Shown here: one piece after another, positions 1 to 9,106 of the stretch
Position numbering within the stretch: position 1 is the first letter of the stretch
Layout of the letters: each line of letters begins with the position of its first letter
NCBI RefSeq assembly: GCF_008275125.1
Contig: NZ_CP043473.1
Span: forward strand, 3,844,001-3,908,000
Reading direction: 5' to 3'
DNA: 64,000 bases
Source: Chromobacterium paludis
GTDB lineage: Bacteria; Pseudomonadota; Gammaproteobacteria; Burkholderiales; Chromobacteriaceae
Made by a program: the position numbers and the translations under genes
The notes under the pieces: model-generated
What the model was told of the DNA's origin: nothing
The model's database searches: none
What the model saw: only the letters and a program-made list of their open reading frames with translations

Positions 1-301
1 TTTCATGCTATTCGAATGGAATTTGTGTGGTCAATATGTCAATGAGGACTTTTGTCACATGAATGAAAAATAGGTGGATGCCTTCCGCAACATCGTTGTA
101 TAACGCAAGAATTTTGATAAATTTTATGTTTTTTTGATATTAAATTCCAAAGATTGTCAGGGTGTGGCTTGGGTAGACACTATGAAGCAAATGATTCAAT
201 GAAAAATATTCCATTTAAAAACAATATCTTAGCTTGTTTTTCAGCCTATCCGGCAATGCCATGTCGGCACTGTCTTGCAAAAAGTTTCATCCGAATAGAG
301 A
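1..301. other. AT-rich leader without a recognisable gene
   Basis: This stretch precedes the exporter genes and is visibly richer in A and T than the rest of the window. Short frames starting at the few ATGs (for example near 79) close after about 20 codons, and none has a double-glycine leader. I see no hairpin followed by a T run. It probably holds the promoter of the exporter operon, but I cannot fix a -35/-10 pair with confidence. The low GC suggests acquired DNA; this is inference. Confidence 0.5.
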
Positions 302-1585
302 ATGAATCAAAATGACATATGGATTTTGCGGCCTATGCCTTCTCCGCCTTTATTTCGCCCACAAGCCATGGCGCATGCCAGCGTTACCCAATATGGCAAT
401 ATTGTTATCCTACAGCCCAGGATTCTGACTTGGCTGACTGGCATATTTGGCGTGCTTGCGCTTTGCATCATTCTTTTCTTTTGCTTTGCTAGCTATACGA
501 GAAAAGAGCAAGTCAACGGCGTATTAATGCCAAGGCAAGGATTGATTCGGCTTCAGCCGCTACAGCCAGGGATGGTCATCTCGGTAAAAGTCAAAGAAGG
601 GCAGCGGGTAAGCGCCGGCGATGTGCTGTTTGTTCTGGCGAACGAGAGAACCAGCGCCACCCGCGGCGATACGGCAAGCGCGATTAGCGCCCTGCTGCAA
701 GCGAGACGCGATAGCCTGCAAAATGAAACGGGGCTGCTGCATCATCAGATGGAGCAGAAAATCAATGCGCAGCAACGCAGGCTGAGAGACCTTGGCAGTG
801 AAATCCAGCGCATCGATGAACAAATCATGCTGCAAAAAGGCCGCATCAAACTGGCAGAGCAGGCGGTTGAGCGCAATCACACTCTGCTATCGTCGCACTT
901 CATTTCCGCGGCGGCCTTGCAAGACAAGCAAGCGGAGCTGATAGACCAGCAAGCTAAGCTTGCCGATCTTCAGCGCGCCAAAGCATCGACTGAAAACGAC
1001 CGGGATACTGCGGTGCAAGATTTGAACGATTTGCGCTTCCAAATACGCCGCGACGAGGCTGCCGCCCAGCGCAATGTCGATGCTGCGGAGCAAGACCTCA
1101 CCGAAAACGAAGCCAAACGCACGACGCTGATTCGCGCCCCGCAAGCCGGCATCGTTAGCGGCATCGCCACGCAGGCCGGGCAAACCGTGTCGAGCGGCAT
1201 GTCCTTGGCGAATCTGTCTCCGATCGACTCCCCGCTAGAGGCGGAGCTGTATGCGCCGTCCCGCGCGGCGGGTTTCGCCAAGCCGGGCCAAATCGTGCAA
1301 ATCCGCTACCAGGCTTACCCTTTCGAGAAGTTCGGCCAATTCCAGGGCGAGATCCGCGAGGTCTCGCATAGCCCTCTGACCAAAGATGAGCTGCCCATGG
1401 GCACCAATGCGACCGAGCCGCTCTATCGGATACGCGTCCGGCTGCAAAATCAATCGGTGAATACCTATGGCCAGCCGCAGGCTCTCAAGGCCGGCATGGC
1501 GCTGGATGCTAGCGTGCTGCTCGAGCGGCGCAAACTGTATGAATGGGTGTTGGAGCCTCTGTTCAGCATCAGCGGAAAGGTTTGA
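302..1585 (+). CDS. HlyD-family periplasmic adaptor of a type I (bacteriocin-type) exporter
   Basis: Membrane fusion protein expected to bridge the inner-membrane ABC exporter encoded next to it and an outer-membrane channel of the TolC type. The 427-residue protein has a short cytoplasmic N terminus, one membrane segment at about residues 44-66, a biotinyl-lipoyl-like half around 75-110, a long charged coiled coil at about 125-270, the second lipoyl half near 275-300 (IRAPQAGIVSG) and a beta-barrel domain to the end. This is the usual HlyD/CvaA plan and length. The stop lies one base before the start of the ABC gene, so the two are co-translated. The start at 302 has only a weak ribosome site (GAATAGAG), so a start a few codons downstream is possible. 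Assignment to peptide rather than protein export rests on the C39 domain of the neighbour. Confidence 0.9.
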   Translation: MNQNDIWILRPMPSPPLFRPQAMAHASVTQYGNIVILQPRILTWLTGIFGVLALCIILFFCFASYTRKEQVNGVLMPRQGLIRLQPLQPGMVISVKVKEGQRVSAGDVLFVLANERTSATRGDTASAISALLQARRDSLQNETGLLHHQMEQKINAQQRRLRDLGSEIQRIDEQIMLQKGRIKLAEQAVERNHTLLSSHFISAAALQDKQAELIDQQAKLADLQRAKASTENDRDTAVQDLNDLRFQIRRDEAAAQRNVDAAEQDLTENEAKRTTLIRAPQAGIVSGIATQAGQTVSSGMSLANLSPIDSPLEAELYAPSRAAGFAKPGQIVQIRYQAYPFEKFGQFQGEIREVSHSPLTKDELPMGTNATEPLYRIRVRLQNQSVNTYGQPQALKAGMALDASVLLERRKLYEWVLEPLFSISGKV

Positions 1586-1586
1586 C

Positions 1587-3770
1587 ATGAGCTTACAGCA
1601 CCCTGGACTCCATTTTTTCAACCGCCGTCGGCTCCCTCTGCTGCTGCAAACGGAAGCAGCGGAATGCGGACTGGCCTGCCTCGCCATGATCGCCAGTTAT
1701 TGGGGGCACCATATCGATCTGACCAATATGCGTCGCCGCTTCGCCGTCTCGCGCAAGGGCACTACGCTGAAAAGCCTGATCGGCATGGCCCAAGGTCTGG
1801 GTCTACAAACCCGTCCATTGAAACTTGATATGCCGTTCTTGCCCCAGTTGAAGCTGCCCTGCGCGTTGCACTGGGATATGAACCACTTCGTGGTGCTGAA
1901 ACGCGTCACCGCCAAACATATCGTCATTCATGATCCAGCCGTAGGCGAAAGAAAGCTGTCGCTGGAAGAGGCCGCCAAACACTTCACCGGCGTCGCGCTG
2001 GAATTGGTTCCCGGGCACGAGTTCACGCCGATGGAGGAAAGGCAGCATGTGAGCTTGCTGGCGTTGATGGGCCGCGTCGACGGCTTAGGGCGCGGCGTGT
2101 CGCAATTGCTGTTGTTGGGGCTGGCGCTGCAAGTGTGCGCTTTGGCGGCGCCCTTCTATCTGCAATGGGTGGTGGACGAGGCCCTGCTGGCGGCGGATCG
2201 CAATTTGATCACCGTGCTCGGCATCGGCTTCCTGCTGCTGGTGCTGCTGCAATCGGCTATCGAAGCAGTGCGTGCCTGGGCCACCACGGCGCTGGCCACC
2301 AGCCTCAACTTCCAATGGTTCGGCAACGCCTTCGCCCATTTAATGAAGCTGCCGCTCGCTTGGTTCGAGAAACGCCATCTTGGCGATATCGTCTCTCGCT
2401 TCGGCGCCATCCAAACCATACAGCGCAGCCTGACCAGCCAATTCGTCGAGGGCGCGATCGATGGCTTGTTGGCGCTCGCCACGCTGGGCGTCATGCTGGT
2501 CTACAACGCCAAGCTCTCCGTCGTTAGCTTGATCGCCGTCGCCCTGTACGCCATGCTGCGCTGGGCCATTTTCAGAGGCCTGCGCGAAGCCACCGCGGAA
2601 CAGATCGTGCATGCCGCGCGGCAAAACACCCATTTCATCGAGTCGGCGCGCGGCGCGCAAAGCATTCGCCTGTTTGGCCGCCAGGAATCCCGCCGCATTT
2701 TGTGGATGAATATGCTGGCCGATCAGTTCAACGCCGATTTGAGCATTGCCCGGCTGACCATCTCCTTCCAAACCGCCAACTCTCTGCTATTCAACGCGGA
2801 ACGCGTCATCGTGGTGTGGCTGGCGGCGCTGGCAGTGCTAGATCATCAGTTTTCCGTCGGCATGTTGATCGCCTTCCTAAGCTACAAAGACCAATTCAGC
2901 CAGCGCATCTCCTCCCTCATCGACAAGCTGTTCGAACTGCGCATGCTGCGTCTGCACGGCGAACGCCTGGCCGATATTTTGATGGCGGCGCCCGAGCCAG
3001 AATACAGCGATGTGGAGATCGACCCGGAACAGGTGCAGCCGGCGATAGAAATACGCAATGCCTGCTTTCGCTACTCCGACGGCGAGCCCTATGTACTGCA
3101 GAATCTCAATTTGATCGTGCCCGCCGGCCAATGCCTGGCCATCACCGGCGCGTCCGGCTGCGGCAAGACCACCCTGCTCAAGCTGATGCTGGGGCTGTTG
3201 GAGCCCAGCGAAGGGGAAGTGCTGATCGGCGGCATTCCGCTGAAACAGCTTGGCCTAGCCAATTACCGCCAGATGTTGGGCACGGTGATGCAGGACGATC
3301 AGCTGTTCGCCGGCTCCATCGGCGACAATATCTGCTTCTTCGATCCCCAACCGGATGTGCGCCGCATATATCAATGCGCCAAGTTGGCCGCCATCCACGA
3401 CGAAATCATCGCCATGCCTATGGCCTACAACACCCTGTGCGGAGATATCGGCTCCGGCCTGTCCGGCGGCCAGAAGCAGCGCATCCTGCTGGCGCGCGCG
3501 CTGTACAAGCAACCCAAGCTGCTGGTGCTGGACGAGGCCACCAGCCATCTGGACGTGTGGAACGAGAAACTGGTCAACGCCGCGGTGCGCGACATCGCCA
3601 TGACCCGGCTCTTGGTGGCGCACCGGCCGGAAACCATCGCCATGGCGGAACGCGTGGTGGTGCTGGAGCAGGGCAAGATCGTGCAGGACACGGTCAATGA
3701 CGATGTCGATGTCCAAGGCGGAGACGCGGCCAACGGGCAGGCTCCGATGCCCGCAAGCGACCCAGCCTGA
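1587..3770 (+). CDS. Peptidase-containing (C39) ABC exporter, bacteriocin/microcin type
   Basis: Inner-membrane ABC transporter of about 727 residues that should cleave a double-glycine leader and export the mature peptide. The N-terminal C39 cysteine peptidase (about 1-140) has the oxyanion Gln and catalytic Cys in LLQTEAAECGLACL, the His in MNHFVVL and the Asp in VIHDPAVG, so it looks active. Six membrane segments follow (about 165-430). The nucleotide-binding domain (about 480-700) has Walker A GASGCGKTT, signature LSGGQKQR and Walker B LLVLDEAT. The ATG at 1587 follows the adaptor stop by one base. This start was preferred because an upstream in-frame extension would run through the adaptor gene. 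Together with the adaptor it resembles the colicin V system CvaA/CvaB. No precursor or immunity gene is seen here; they may lie before base 1. Confidence 0.92.
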   Translation: MSLQHPGLHFFNRRRLPLLLQTEAAECGLACLAMIASYWGHHIDLTNMRRRFAVSRKGTTLKSLIGMAQGLGLQTRPLKLDMPFLPQLKLPCALHWDMNHFVVLKRVTAKHIVIHDPAVGERKLSLEEAAKHFTGVALELVPGHEFTPMEERQHVSLLALMGRVDGLGRGVSQLLLLGLALQVCALAAPFYLQWVVDEALLAADRNLITVLGIGFLLLVLLQSAIEAVRAWATTALATSLNFQWFGNAFAHLMKLPLAWFEKRHLGDIVSRFGAIQTIQRSLTSQFVEGAIDGLLALATLGVMLVYNAKLSVVSLIAVALYAMLRWAIFRGLREATAEQIVHAARQNTHFIESARGAQSIRLFGRQESRRILWMNMLADQFNADLSIARLTISFQTANSLLFNAERVIVVWLAALAVLDHQFSVGMLIAFLSYKDQFSQRISSLIDKLFELRMLRLHGERLADILMAAPEPEYSDVEIDPEQVQPAIEIRNACFRYSDGEPYVLQNLNLIVPAGQCLAITGASGCGKTTLLKLMLGLLEPSEGEVLIGGIPLKQLGLANYRQMLGTVMQDDQLFAGSIGDNICFFDPQPDVRRIYQCAKLAAIHDEIIAMPMAYNTLCGDIGSGLSGGQKQRILLARALYKQPKLLVLDEATSHLDVWNEKLVNAAVRDIAMTRLLVAHRPETIAMAERVVVLEQGKIVQDTVNDDVDVQGGDAANGQAPMPASDPA

Positions 3771-4014
3771 ACAGGCTTGGCCCGCATGGGGGTTAGGGCC
3801 TTTGCCGCCCCCCTGCGGCTACTCGCGCCGTTAGCCGTTCGCCGCCGGCTCATGCGCAAGCGGCAGAAACTCACGGCACCCGCGGATGGCCCAGGCTGGT
3901 GGCGGTCATCAACCGCTCCTAGCCCAAGCGGCACTTCCGCGCCACCGGCCCCTCCCCAAACCCCCCTGGCCATGCCAGAATGGCGGATTCCGATTTTTGT
4001 CCGCGAGCATAGCC

Positions 4015-4665
4015 ATGGCCCTGAAATACCACGTGATTCCGGTCACCCCGTTTGCCCAGAACTGCAGCGTGCTGTGGTGCAGCGTCAGCCGCCGGGCGGC
4101 CATCGTGGACGCGGGCGGCGACATCGAGCGGATTCGCGCCTGGGTGGACGGCCAGGGCCTGACCGTGGAAAAACTGCTGCTGACCCACGGCCACATCGAC
4201 CACGCCGGCGGCGCGGCCAAGCTGGCCCAGGCGCTGGACGTGGAGATAGAAGGGCCGCAGCGCGCGGAGAGCTTCTGGCTGGACCAGCTGCCCACCCAGG
4301 GCCAGATGTTCGGCTTCCCGCGCAGCGAGGCCTTCGCGCCGCAACGCTGGCTGGAAGAAGGCGATACCGTCAGCGTGGGCCAGGAAACGCTGCAAGTGAT
4401 CCACTGCCCCGGCCACACGCCGGGCCATGTAGTGTTCTACAGTCCCACGGCCGGCTTGCTGGTGGCGGGCGACGTATTGTTCCAAGGCTCCATCGGCCGC
4501 ACCGACTTTCCCATGGGCAATCATCAGCAGCTGATAGACGCCATCCAGCAAAAGCTGTTCATCCTGCCGGACGCCACCACGGTGATTCCCGGCCACGGCC
4601 CCTTCACCACCATAGGCGCGGAGAAGCGCGGCAATCCCTACGTGGCCGACCCGCGCTACCGCTGA
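4015..4665 (+). CDS. gloC: Glyoxalase II-like metallo-hydrolase (GloC/YcbL type)
   Basis: Metallo-beta-lactamase-fold hydrolase of 216 residues, predicted to hydrolyse S-D-lactoylglutathione in methylglyoxal detoxification. The metal motif THGHIDHAGG, GHTPGHV, the Asp in VAGDVLF and the His in IPGHGPFTT are all present, and the start MALKYHVIPVTPFAQNCS and overall length match E. coli YcbL (GloC). The ATG at 4015 is chosen because it begins the conserved fold; longer in-frame forms add low-complexity sequence. The stop overlaps the next start as TGATG. The 244 bases before it hold only short palindromes and no recognised gene. Confidence 0.88.
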   Translation: MALKYHVIPVTPFAQNCSVLWCSVSRRAAIVDAGGDIERIRAWVDGQGLTVEKLLLTHGHIDHAGGAAKLAQALDVEIEGPQRAESFWLDQLPTQGQMFGFPRSEAFAPQRWLEEGDTVSVGQETLQVIHCPGHTPGHVVFYSPTAGLLVAGDVLFQGSIGRTDFPMGNHQQLIDAIQQKLFILPDATTVIPGHGPFTTIGAEKRGNPYVADPRYR

Positions 4666-4973
4666 TGCCGCCGGAGTTCTCCCGCCGCGTGCTGGCGCTG
4701 CTGGCCCAGGTGCCGCCGGGCCGGGTGGTCAGCTACGGCGTGTTGGCCGAGCTGGCCGGCTACCCGCGCCATTCGCGCCATGTCGGCCATCTCTTGGGCC
4801 ATCTGCCGGACGGCGTTTCCGCGCCCTGGCACCGCGTGGTCGGCGCCGGCGGGCGGCTGTCCCGGCCCGGCAGCGAGCACGCCGACTGGCAGCGCCTGCT
4901 TTTGGAAGAAGAAGGTGTTGCATTTCATGTCAGCGGCAAGGTCGATATGCGTGTCTGCGAGTGGACTGGCTAG
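4665..4973 (+). CDS. Alkyltransferase-like (ATL) DNA-repair protein
   Basis: Small protein (102 residues) with the fold of the DNA-binding domain of O6-alkylguanine-DNA alkyltransferase. The catalytic motif PCHR of true methyltransferases reads PWHRVVG, so Trp replaces the acceptor Cys. This is the hallmark of ATL proteins such as E. coli YbaZ, which bind O6-alkylguanine and pass it to nucleotide excision repair rather than repairing it. The helix-turn-helix region with the Arg finger (PRHSRHVGHLL) is present. The start codon overlaps the stop of the upstream hydrolase gene (TGATG), so translation is coupled. Absence of methyltransferase activity is inferred from the motif. Confidence 0.88.
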   Translation: MPPEFSRRVLALLAQVPPGRVVSYGVLAELAGYPRHSRHVGHLLGHLPDGVSAPWHRVVGAGGRLSRPGSEHADWQRLLLEEEGVAFHVSGKVDMRVCEWTG

Positions 4974-5020
4974 ATAGTTTGACCTGAAACAAACTAAAAT
5001 CCCGCTTGCGCTCAGATACT

Positions 5021-5038
5021 TATCTCCACGTGGAGATA
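5021..5038. promoter_or_regulatory. Perfect 18-bp palindrome upstream of the Tsx-like channel gene
   Basis: TATCTCCACGTGGAGATA is its own reverse complement over all 18 bases. It lies about 190 bases upstream of the outer-membrane channel gene, after the ATL stop codon, with no T run. It looks like the binding site of a dimeric repressor or activator, but the regulator is unknown to me. Confidence 0.55.
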
Positions 5039-5227
5039 TTTCCATGTGGCATTGGCGCGACAATTTGTAATTCTGGCGGCATTTTGCTACAGAAATGACA
5101 TCTTTCTTTGCAAAAAAACGACAGAACTGTGACAAATCGTTTGCGTAAGGCCATTTCTGGGACTATTCTGCGCGGCGCTCGCCGACCCTGTCGGTTGCTT
5201 ACTACACGAAAATAGTCTGGTGAAACA

Positions 5228-6004
5228 ATGAATACTCGCAAAACCCTGCTGGCCGCTTCCCTGCTGGCCGCTTCCGCTCTGGCTCACGCCGATTACTCTT
5301 TCAAGAATATCAGCGCCAACTGGCTGGACTGGTCTGACCGCACGACCCAACAAAGCGGCAAGAAAGACTTCGCTTACCTGGAAGCCGAAGGCGGCATGGG
5401 CGGCAACTGGGGCGAGCTGTACGGCTTCTTCGACATCGAAAACCCGGGCAAGGGCAATGGCAACACCGAAGGCCGTGACCGTCGTTTCACCACTAAGGTG
5501 GTGGCTCGCTACAACCTGACTCAAGTCGGCGGCGTGCCGGTACAACTGTACGGCCACATCTATGACACCCGCGGCAATGGCTTCGGTCCTTACGCCCACT
5601 TCTTCACCGAAAACCGCGTGCTGGGCCTGGGTACCGACCTGAGCTTCGGCAAGCTGAACATCAAGCCGTTCTTCGGCGTGCATAACCAGCTGGACGCTTT
5701 CGGCACCGGTTCCGGCTTCAACGGCTTCATGACCGGCTACGTGCTGCTGTACCCGTTCCAAGCCTTCGGCCAGAACATGATGGTGACCCAATGGCATGAA
5801 ACCGAACTGGATCGCCAAGACAAGTTCATCGGCGTGTACAAGAGCGGCGGCAAGCCGCGCGTAGGCCAAAACGGCGCCGTGTCGCTGTGGTGGACCCCGG
5901 TCAAGGAAGTGACCACCGGCATCCAGTACCGCTACGCTGACCAGAAGCTGGGCAGCACCGCGTACCAAAACGCCGTGATCTACTCGATCAAGTACAACTT
6001 CTAA
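5228..6004 (+). CDS. Tsx/OmpK-family outer-membrane nucleoside channel
   Basis: Outer-membrane beta-barrel of 258 residues with a clear Sec signal peptide (MNTRKTLLAASLLAASALAHA). The body has alternating aromatic beta-strands, the family signatures NWLDWSDRTT and YGFFDIENPG, and a C-terminal strand ending in Phe (IYSIKYNF), the barrel-assembly signal. Members of the Channel_Tsx family pass nucleosides and other small solutes and serve as phage receptors; the substrate here is not shown. The gene stands alone: a 254-base upstream region carries an 18-bp palindrome, and a strong terminator follows. Ribosome site GGTGAAACA lies just before the ATG. Confidence 0.85.
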   Translation: MNTRKTLLAASLLAASALAHADYSFKNISANWLDWSDRTTQQSGKKDFAYLEAEGGMGGNWGELYGFFDIENPGKGNGNTEGRDRRFTTKVVARYNLTQVGGVPVQLYGHIYDTRGNGFGPYAHFFTENRVLGLGTDLSFGKLNIKPFFGVHNQLDAFGTGSGFNGFMTGYVLLYPFQAFGQNMMVTQWHETELDRQDKFIGVYKSGGKPRVGQNGAVSLWWTPVKEVTTGIQYRYADQKLGSTAYQNAVIYSIKYNF

Positions 6005-6064
6005 TAAGAAGTCACCCGAGCCGCCTTGCGCGGATCGGGAAGGCGGCTTGCCGCCCTTGTTCCA

Positions 6065-6092
6065 CCCCCGCCCCGCGCGGGGGTTTTGTTTT
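6065..6092 (+). terminator. Rho-independent terminator after the Tsx-like gene
   Basis: Seven-base-pair stem CCCCCGC / GCGGGGG with a 5-base loop, followed by TTTTGTTTT. Confidence 0.8.
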
Positions 6093-6164
6093 GCGCGGCG
6101 TTCTCCGGCAAGCGGGGCGAACTGCTATAATCCGCCCTTAAATTCAACGGCCTGGCATGTTTTG

Positions 6165-8039
6165 ATGAACGTTTTTTACGAAGAGAGCGGCAGTTTCAAG
6201 GTGGGCAGCATTGTGTCGCGCAGCGACGCCAGCCTGCAGGTGGACACCCAGCACGGCAAGCGCGCCAAGATCAAGAGCGCCAACGTGTTCCTGGAATTCA
6301 ATTCGCCGCTGGCGGACTTCCTGCCGGCGGCGGACAAGCTGGCGGCCGACATCGACTTGGACTTCCTGTGGGAGTGCAGCCCGGATGATGAATTCGGCTA
6401 CCAGGACTTGGCCGCCGACTACTTCGGCCATGAGCCGTCCGCCTTCGAGGCCGCCGCGCTGATCAGCAGCCTGCACGGCGCGCCCATGTACTTCTACAAG
6501 AAGGGCAAGGGCCGCTACAAGAAGGCGCCGCAAGAGGCGCTGCAGGCCGCCCTGGCCGGCGTGGAGCGCAAAAAGCGCGAGCAGGAGCAGATCGACGGCT
6601 GGGTGAGCCAGCTGAAAGCCGGCGAATTGCCGGAAGCCATCCGCTCCCAGCTGATGCAGCTGTTGTGGAAGCCGGACAAGAACACGCTGGAGTTCAAGGC
6701 CTTCGACCAGGCCAGCCGCGAAACCGGCTTGCCGCCGCTGCGCCTGGCGGACAAGGTGGGCGGCATCCCGTCGGTGCCGGCCTACCTGATGGCAGGCTTC
6801 CAGATGGAGTACTTTCCCAAGGGCACTGGCTTCGGCAAGTACGCGCCGCCGGCCGAGCTGCCGGAGCTGCCGGTTTCCAGCGCGCGCGCCTTCTCCATCG
6901 ACGACGCCAACACCACCGAAATCGACGACGCCTTGTCGGTGGAGGAGCTGCCCAACGGCAACAAGCGCGTGGGCATCCACATCGCCGCGCCTACGCTGGG
7001 CGTGCCGCTAGATTCCGACATCGAGAAAATGGTGCTGTCGCGGCTGTCCACCGCCTACTTCCCCGGCGACAAGATCACCATGCTGCCGGACGATGTGGTG
7101 CAAGCGTTTACGCTGCAGGAAGGGCGCGACTGCCCGGCCTTCTCTCTGTATGCCGAAGTGACGCCGGAATTCGAGCCGGTGGCCTTCGAAAACCGCATCG
7201 AGAAAGTCCACATCGCCGCCAACCTGCGCCACGCCGAGCTGGAGCAGGTATTCAACGAGGAGACCCTGGCCAACGATCCGGGCGTCGACTACCCGTTCAA
7301 GCGCGAGCTGGTGTGGCTGTGGCAGTTCGCCGAGGCGCTGGAAAAGCGCCGCGGCAAATACGACCCGACGCGCCCGGTGCAGCACGATTACAACATCGAC
7401 GTGGTCGACGGCCAGGTGTCCATCACCATCCGCAAGCGCGGCGCGCCGATGGACAAGCTGGTGTCCGAGCTGATGATCCTGGCCAACAGCGAATGGGGCC
7501 GCATGCTGGCCGAGGCCGACATCCCGGCCATGTACCGCGCCCAGAGCATGGGCAAGGTGCGCATGACCACGCGTCCGGAGCCGCACATGGGCCTGGGCGT
7601 GGCCCAGTACGCCTGGAGCACCTCGCCGCTGCGCCGCGCCAGCGACTTCATCAACCAGCGCCAGCTGGCGTCCATGATCCGCGGCGAGAAGCCGCAATAC
7701 GCCCAGGGCGACGCCATGCTGTTCGCCATCCTGCGCGACTTCGACGCCACTTACGGCGCCTATCTGTCCTTCCAGGACAAGATGGAGCACTACTGGTGCC
7801 TGAAGTATCTGCTGCAGGAAAACATCACCGAGCCGACCGCCGCCGTGATCAAGGAAGACCTGGTGCGCATCGACGGCCTGCCGCTGCGCTTGCGCATTCC
7901 CGGCCTGCCGGAACTGGCCCGCGGCGACCGCATCCAGCTGTCGGTGGTCAAGGTGGACCTGCTGACCCAGGAGGTGGAGCTGCGCTACATCGGCCGCCTG
8001 GACCATGTGGAAGAAGACCTGGAAGACGAAGAGGGCTGA
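6165..8039 (+). CDS. RNase II/R-family exoribonuclease (RNB domain)
   Basis: Cytoplasmic 3'-5' exoribonuclease of 624 residues. An N-terminal OB-like region is followed by a helical segment (about 80-215), the RNB catalytic domain (about 240-540) and a short S1-like tail. The active-site row reads IDDANTTEIDD: first Asp, then Glu where E. coli RNase II and RNase R have Asp, then the Asp pair. From memory, Glu at that place also occurs in plastid and cyanobacterial members, so activity is plausible. The conserved TSPLRRASDFINQRQL is intact. Start ATG at 6165 is chosen because upstream sequence is the terminator region of the preceding gene. It is not typical RNase R, as the long basic tail is absent, so I give no symbol. 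Confidence 0.85.
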   Translation: MNVFYEESGSFKVGSIVSRSDASLQVDTQHGKRAKIKSANVFLEFNSPLADFLPAADKLAADIDLDFLWECSPDDEFGYQDLAADYFGHEPSAFEAAALISSLHGAPMYFYKKGKGRYKKAPQEALQAALAGVERKKREQEQIDGWVSQLKAGELPEAIRSQLMQLLWKPDKNTLEFKAFDQASRETGLPPLRLADKVGGIPSVPAYLMAGFQMEYFPKGTGFGKYAPPAELPELPVSSARAFSIDDANTTEIDDALSVEELPNGNKRVGIHIAAPTLGVPLDSDIEKMVLSRLSTAYFPGDKITMLPDDVVQAFTLQEGRDCPAFSLYAEVTPEFEPVAFENRIEKVHIAANLRHAELEQVFNEETLANDPGVDYPFKRELVWLWQFAEALEKRRGKYDPTRPVQHDYNIDVVDGQVSITIRKRGAPMDKLVSELMILANSEWGRMLAEADIPAMYRAQSMGKVRMTTRPEPHMGLGVAQYAWSTSPLRRASDFINQRQLASMIRGEKPQYAQGDAMLFAILRDFDATYGAYLSFQDKMEHYWCLKYLLQENITEPTAAVIKEDLVRIDGLPLRLRIPGLPELARGDRIQLSVVKVDLLTQEVELRYIGRLDHVEEDLEDEEG

Positions 8040-8068
8040 GCCCGCTTGCTCCGATGCTGAAAAGCGAA

Positions 8069-8100
8069 CCGCCGCGCCGCAAGGCCCGGCGGTTTTTGTT
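8069..8100 (+). terminator. Terminator after the RNB-domain gene
   Basis: Stem CCGCCG / CGGCGG with a 12-base loop that can pair further, then TTTTTGTTT. Confidence 0.7.
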
Positions 8101-8163
8101 TGCCTGGATTGGGCGCCGCTGGCCAAGCGTCTGCGACGCGGTATCAAGGGTCGACTTGGCCTC

Positions 8164-9027
8164 TCAGGCAAGGAAGGTGGCCGCCATGTCCTTGTCGCCG
8201 TGGCCGGCGGCGATGGCGCGCTGGAAGCGGGCCAGCCCCGCCGCCGCGCCGTCCATCCTGACCCCGGCGGCCTCCGCCGCGGCGAGCACCAGGCCGGCGT
8301 CCTTGGCGGCGTTGTCCACGCTGAAGCTGACCGCGTAATCGCCGGCCAGCATCGCCTTGCCCTTCAATTGCAGATAGGGCACGTCCAGCGGGCCGCCGGC
8401 GATGGTTTCCAGCGCCATGGCCGGGTCCAGGCCCAAGCCTTGCGCCAGCGCCAGCGTTTCCGCCGCACCGTGGGTCAGCGCCAGCACCCAGTTGTTGATC
8501 ACCAGCTTCAGCCGGCTGCCGTCGCCCGGTCGTTCGGAAATCCAGACGGTGCGGCGGCTGATGGCGTCGAATGCGGCCTGCGCGGTTTCGCGATGGGATA
8601 GAGGGCCGGCGGCCAGCATCACCAGCTGTCCGGCCTCGGCCGGCTGACGGGTGCCGACCACCGGCGCGTCGTAGAAAACCAGCCCGCGCGCCGTTGCCCA
8701 GGCGCTGAGCTCGGCGGTCGCGTCCAGGCCTATGGTGGCCAGCTGCAGCCATATTTGGCCCGGCGCGAACCCGGCCTCGGCCTGGCGCATGGCCTCCGCC
8801 ACCGCCGCGCCGTCCTTGCCGGCGGTGATGACCACATCGGCGCCGCGAACGGCGTCGGCCGCGGCCGCGCATGCCGCCACGCCGTCGGCGGCCAGCGTCT
8901 GCGCCTTGTCTGGCGAGCGGTTCCAGGCGCGGACGGCGAAGCTCTTGCGGGCAAGGTTGCGCGCCACGGCGGCGCCGATGATGCCGGTGCCGAGCACGGC
9001 GATGGCGGCGGGTTGAGCTTGGCTCAT
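8164..9027 (-). CDS. NAD(P)-dependent 3-hydroxyisobutyrate dehydrogenase-family oxidoreductase
   Basis: Beta-hydroxyacid dehydrogenase-fold protein of 287 residues. The Rossmann glycine motif is at the N terminus (VLGTGIIGAAVARNLA, followed by the Arg of AWNRSP, which favours NADP). The substrate loop APVVGTRQPAEAG matches the family DAPVSGG loop, and the catalytic Lys is in LKLVINNWV. The substrate could be a small 3-hydroxy acid, glyoxylate or succinate semialdehyde, or an imine. The start at 9027 is supported by AGGAG six bases upstream; a longer form would start inside the leader. A TetR-type regulator gene lies just upstream on the same strand, and both promoters share an operator-like dyad, so TetR control is likely. 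Confidence 0.82.
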   Translation of the reverse strand: MSQAQPAAIAVLGTGIIGAAVARNLARKSFAVRAWNRSPDKAQTLAADGVAACAAAADAVRGADVVITAGKDGAAVAEAMRQAEAGFAPGQIWLQLATIGLDATAELSAWATARGLVFYDAPVVGTRQPAEAGQLVMLAAGPLSHRETAQAAFDAISRRTVWISERPGDGSRLKLVINNWVLALTHGAAETLALAQGLGLDPAMALETIAGGPLDVPYLQLKGKAMLAGDYAVSFSVDNAAKDAGLVLAAAEAAGVRMDGAAAGLARFQRAIAAGHGDKDMAATFLA

Positions 9028-9057
9028 GTCTTTCTCCTCATGTGTGCCGATAAGTTT

Positions 9058-9073
9058 TGGAACATTCATTTCA
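9058..9073. promoter_or_regulatory. Candidate TetR operator in the dehydrogenase leader
   Basis: TGGAACATTCATTTCA. Its reverse complement, TGAAATGAATGTTCCA, matches the dyad before the TetR gene (9713-9728) at 14 of 16 positions. Confidence 0.6.
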
Positions 9074-9106
9074 AAATGGACAAAAAAAATTCGCGTGCCG
9101 CCTGGA

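Noticed and set aside
3754-3779. AGCCTGAACAGGCT at the end of the ABC exporter gene as a terminator
   Set aside because: The loop would be two bases and no T run follows; it is too short for a stable hairpin.
4665-4973. Active O6-methylguanine methyltransferase
   Set aside because: The acceptor Cys of PCHR is Trp, so it is called an alkyltransferase-like protein instead.
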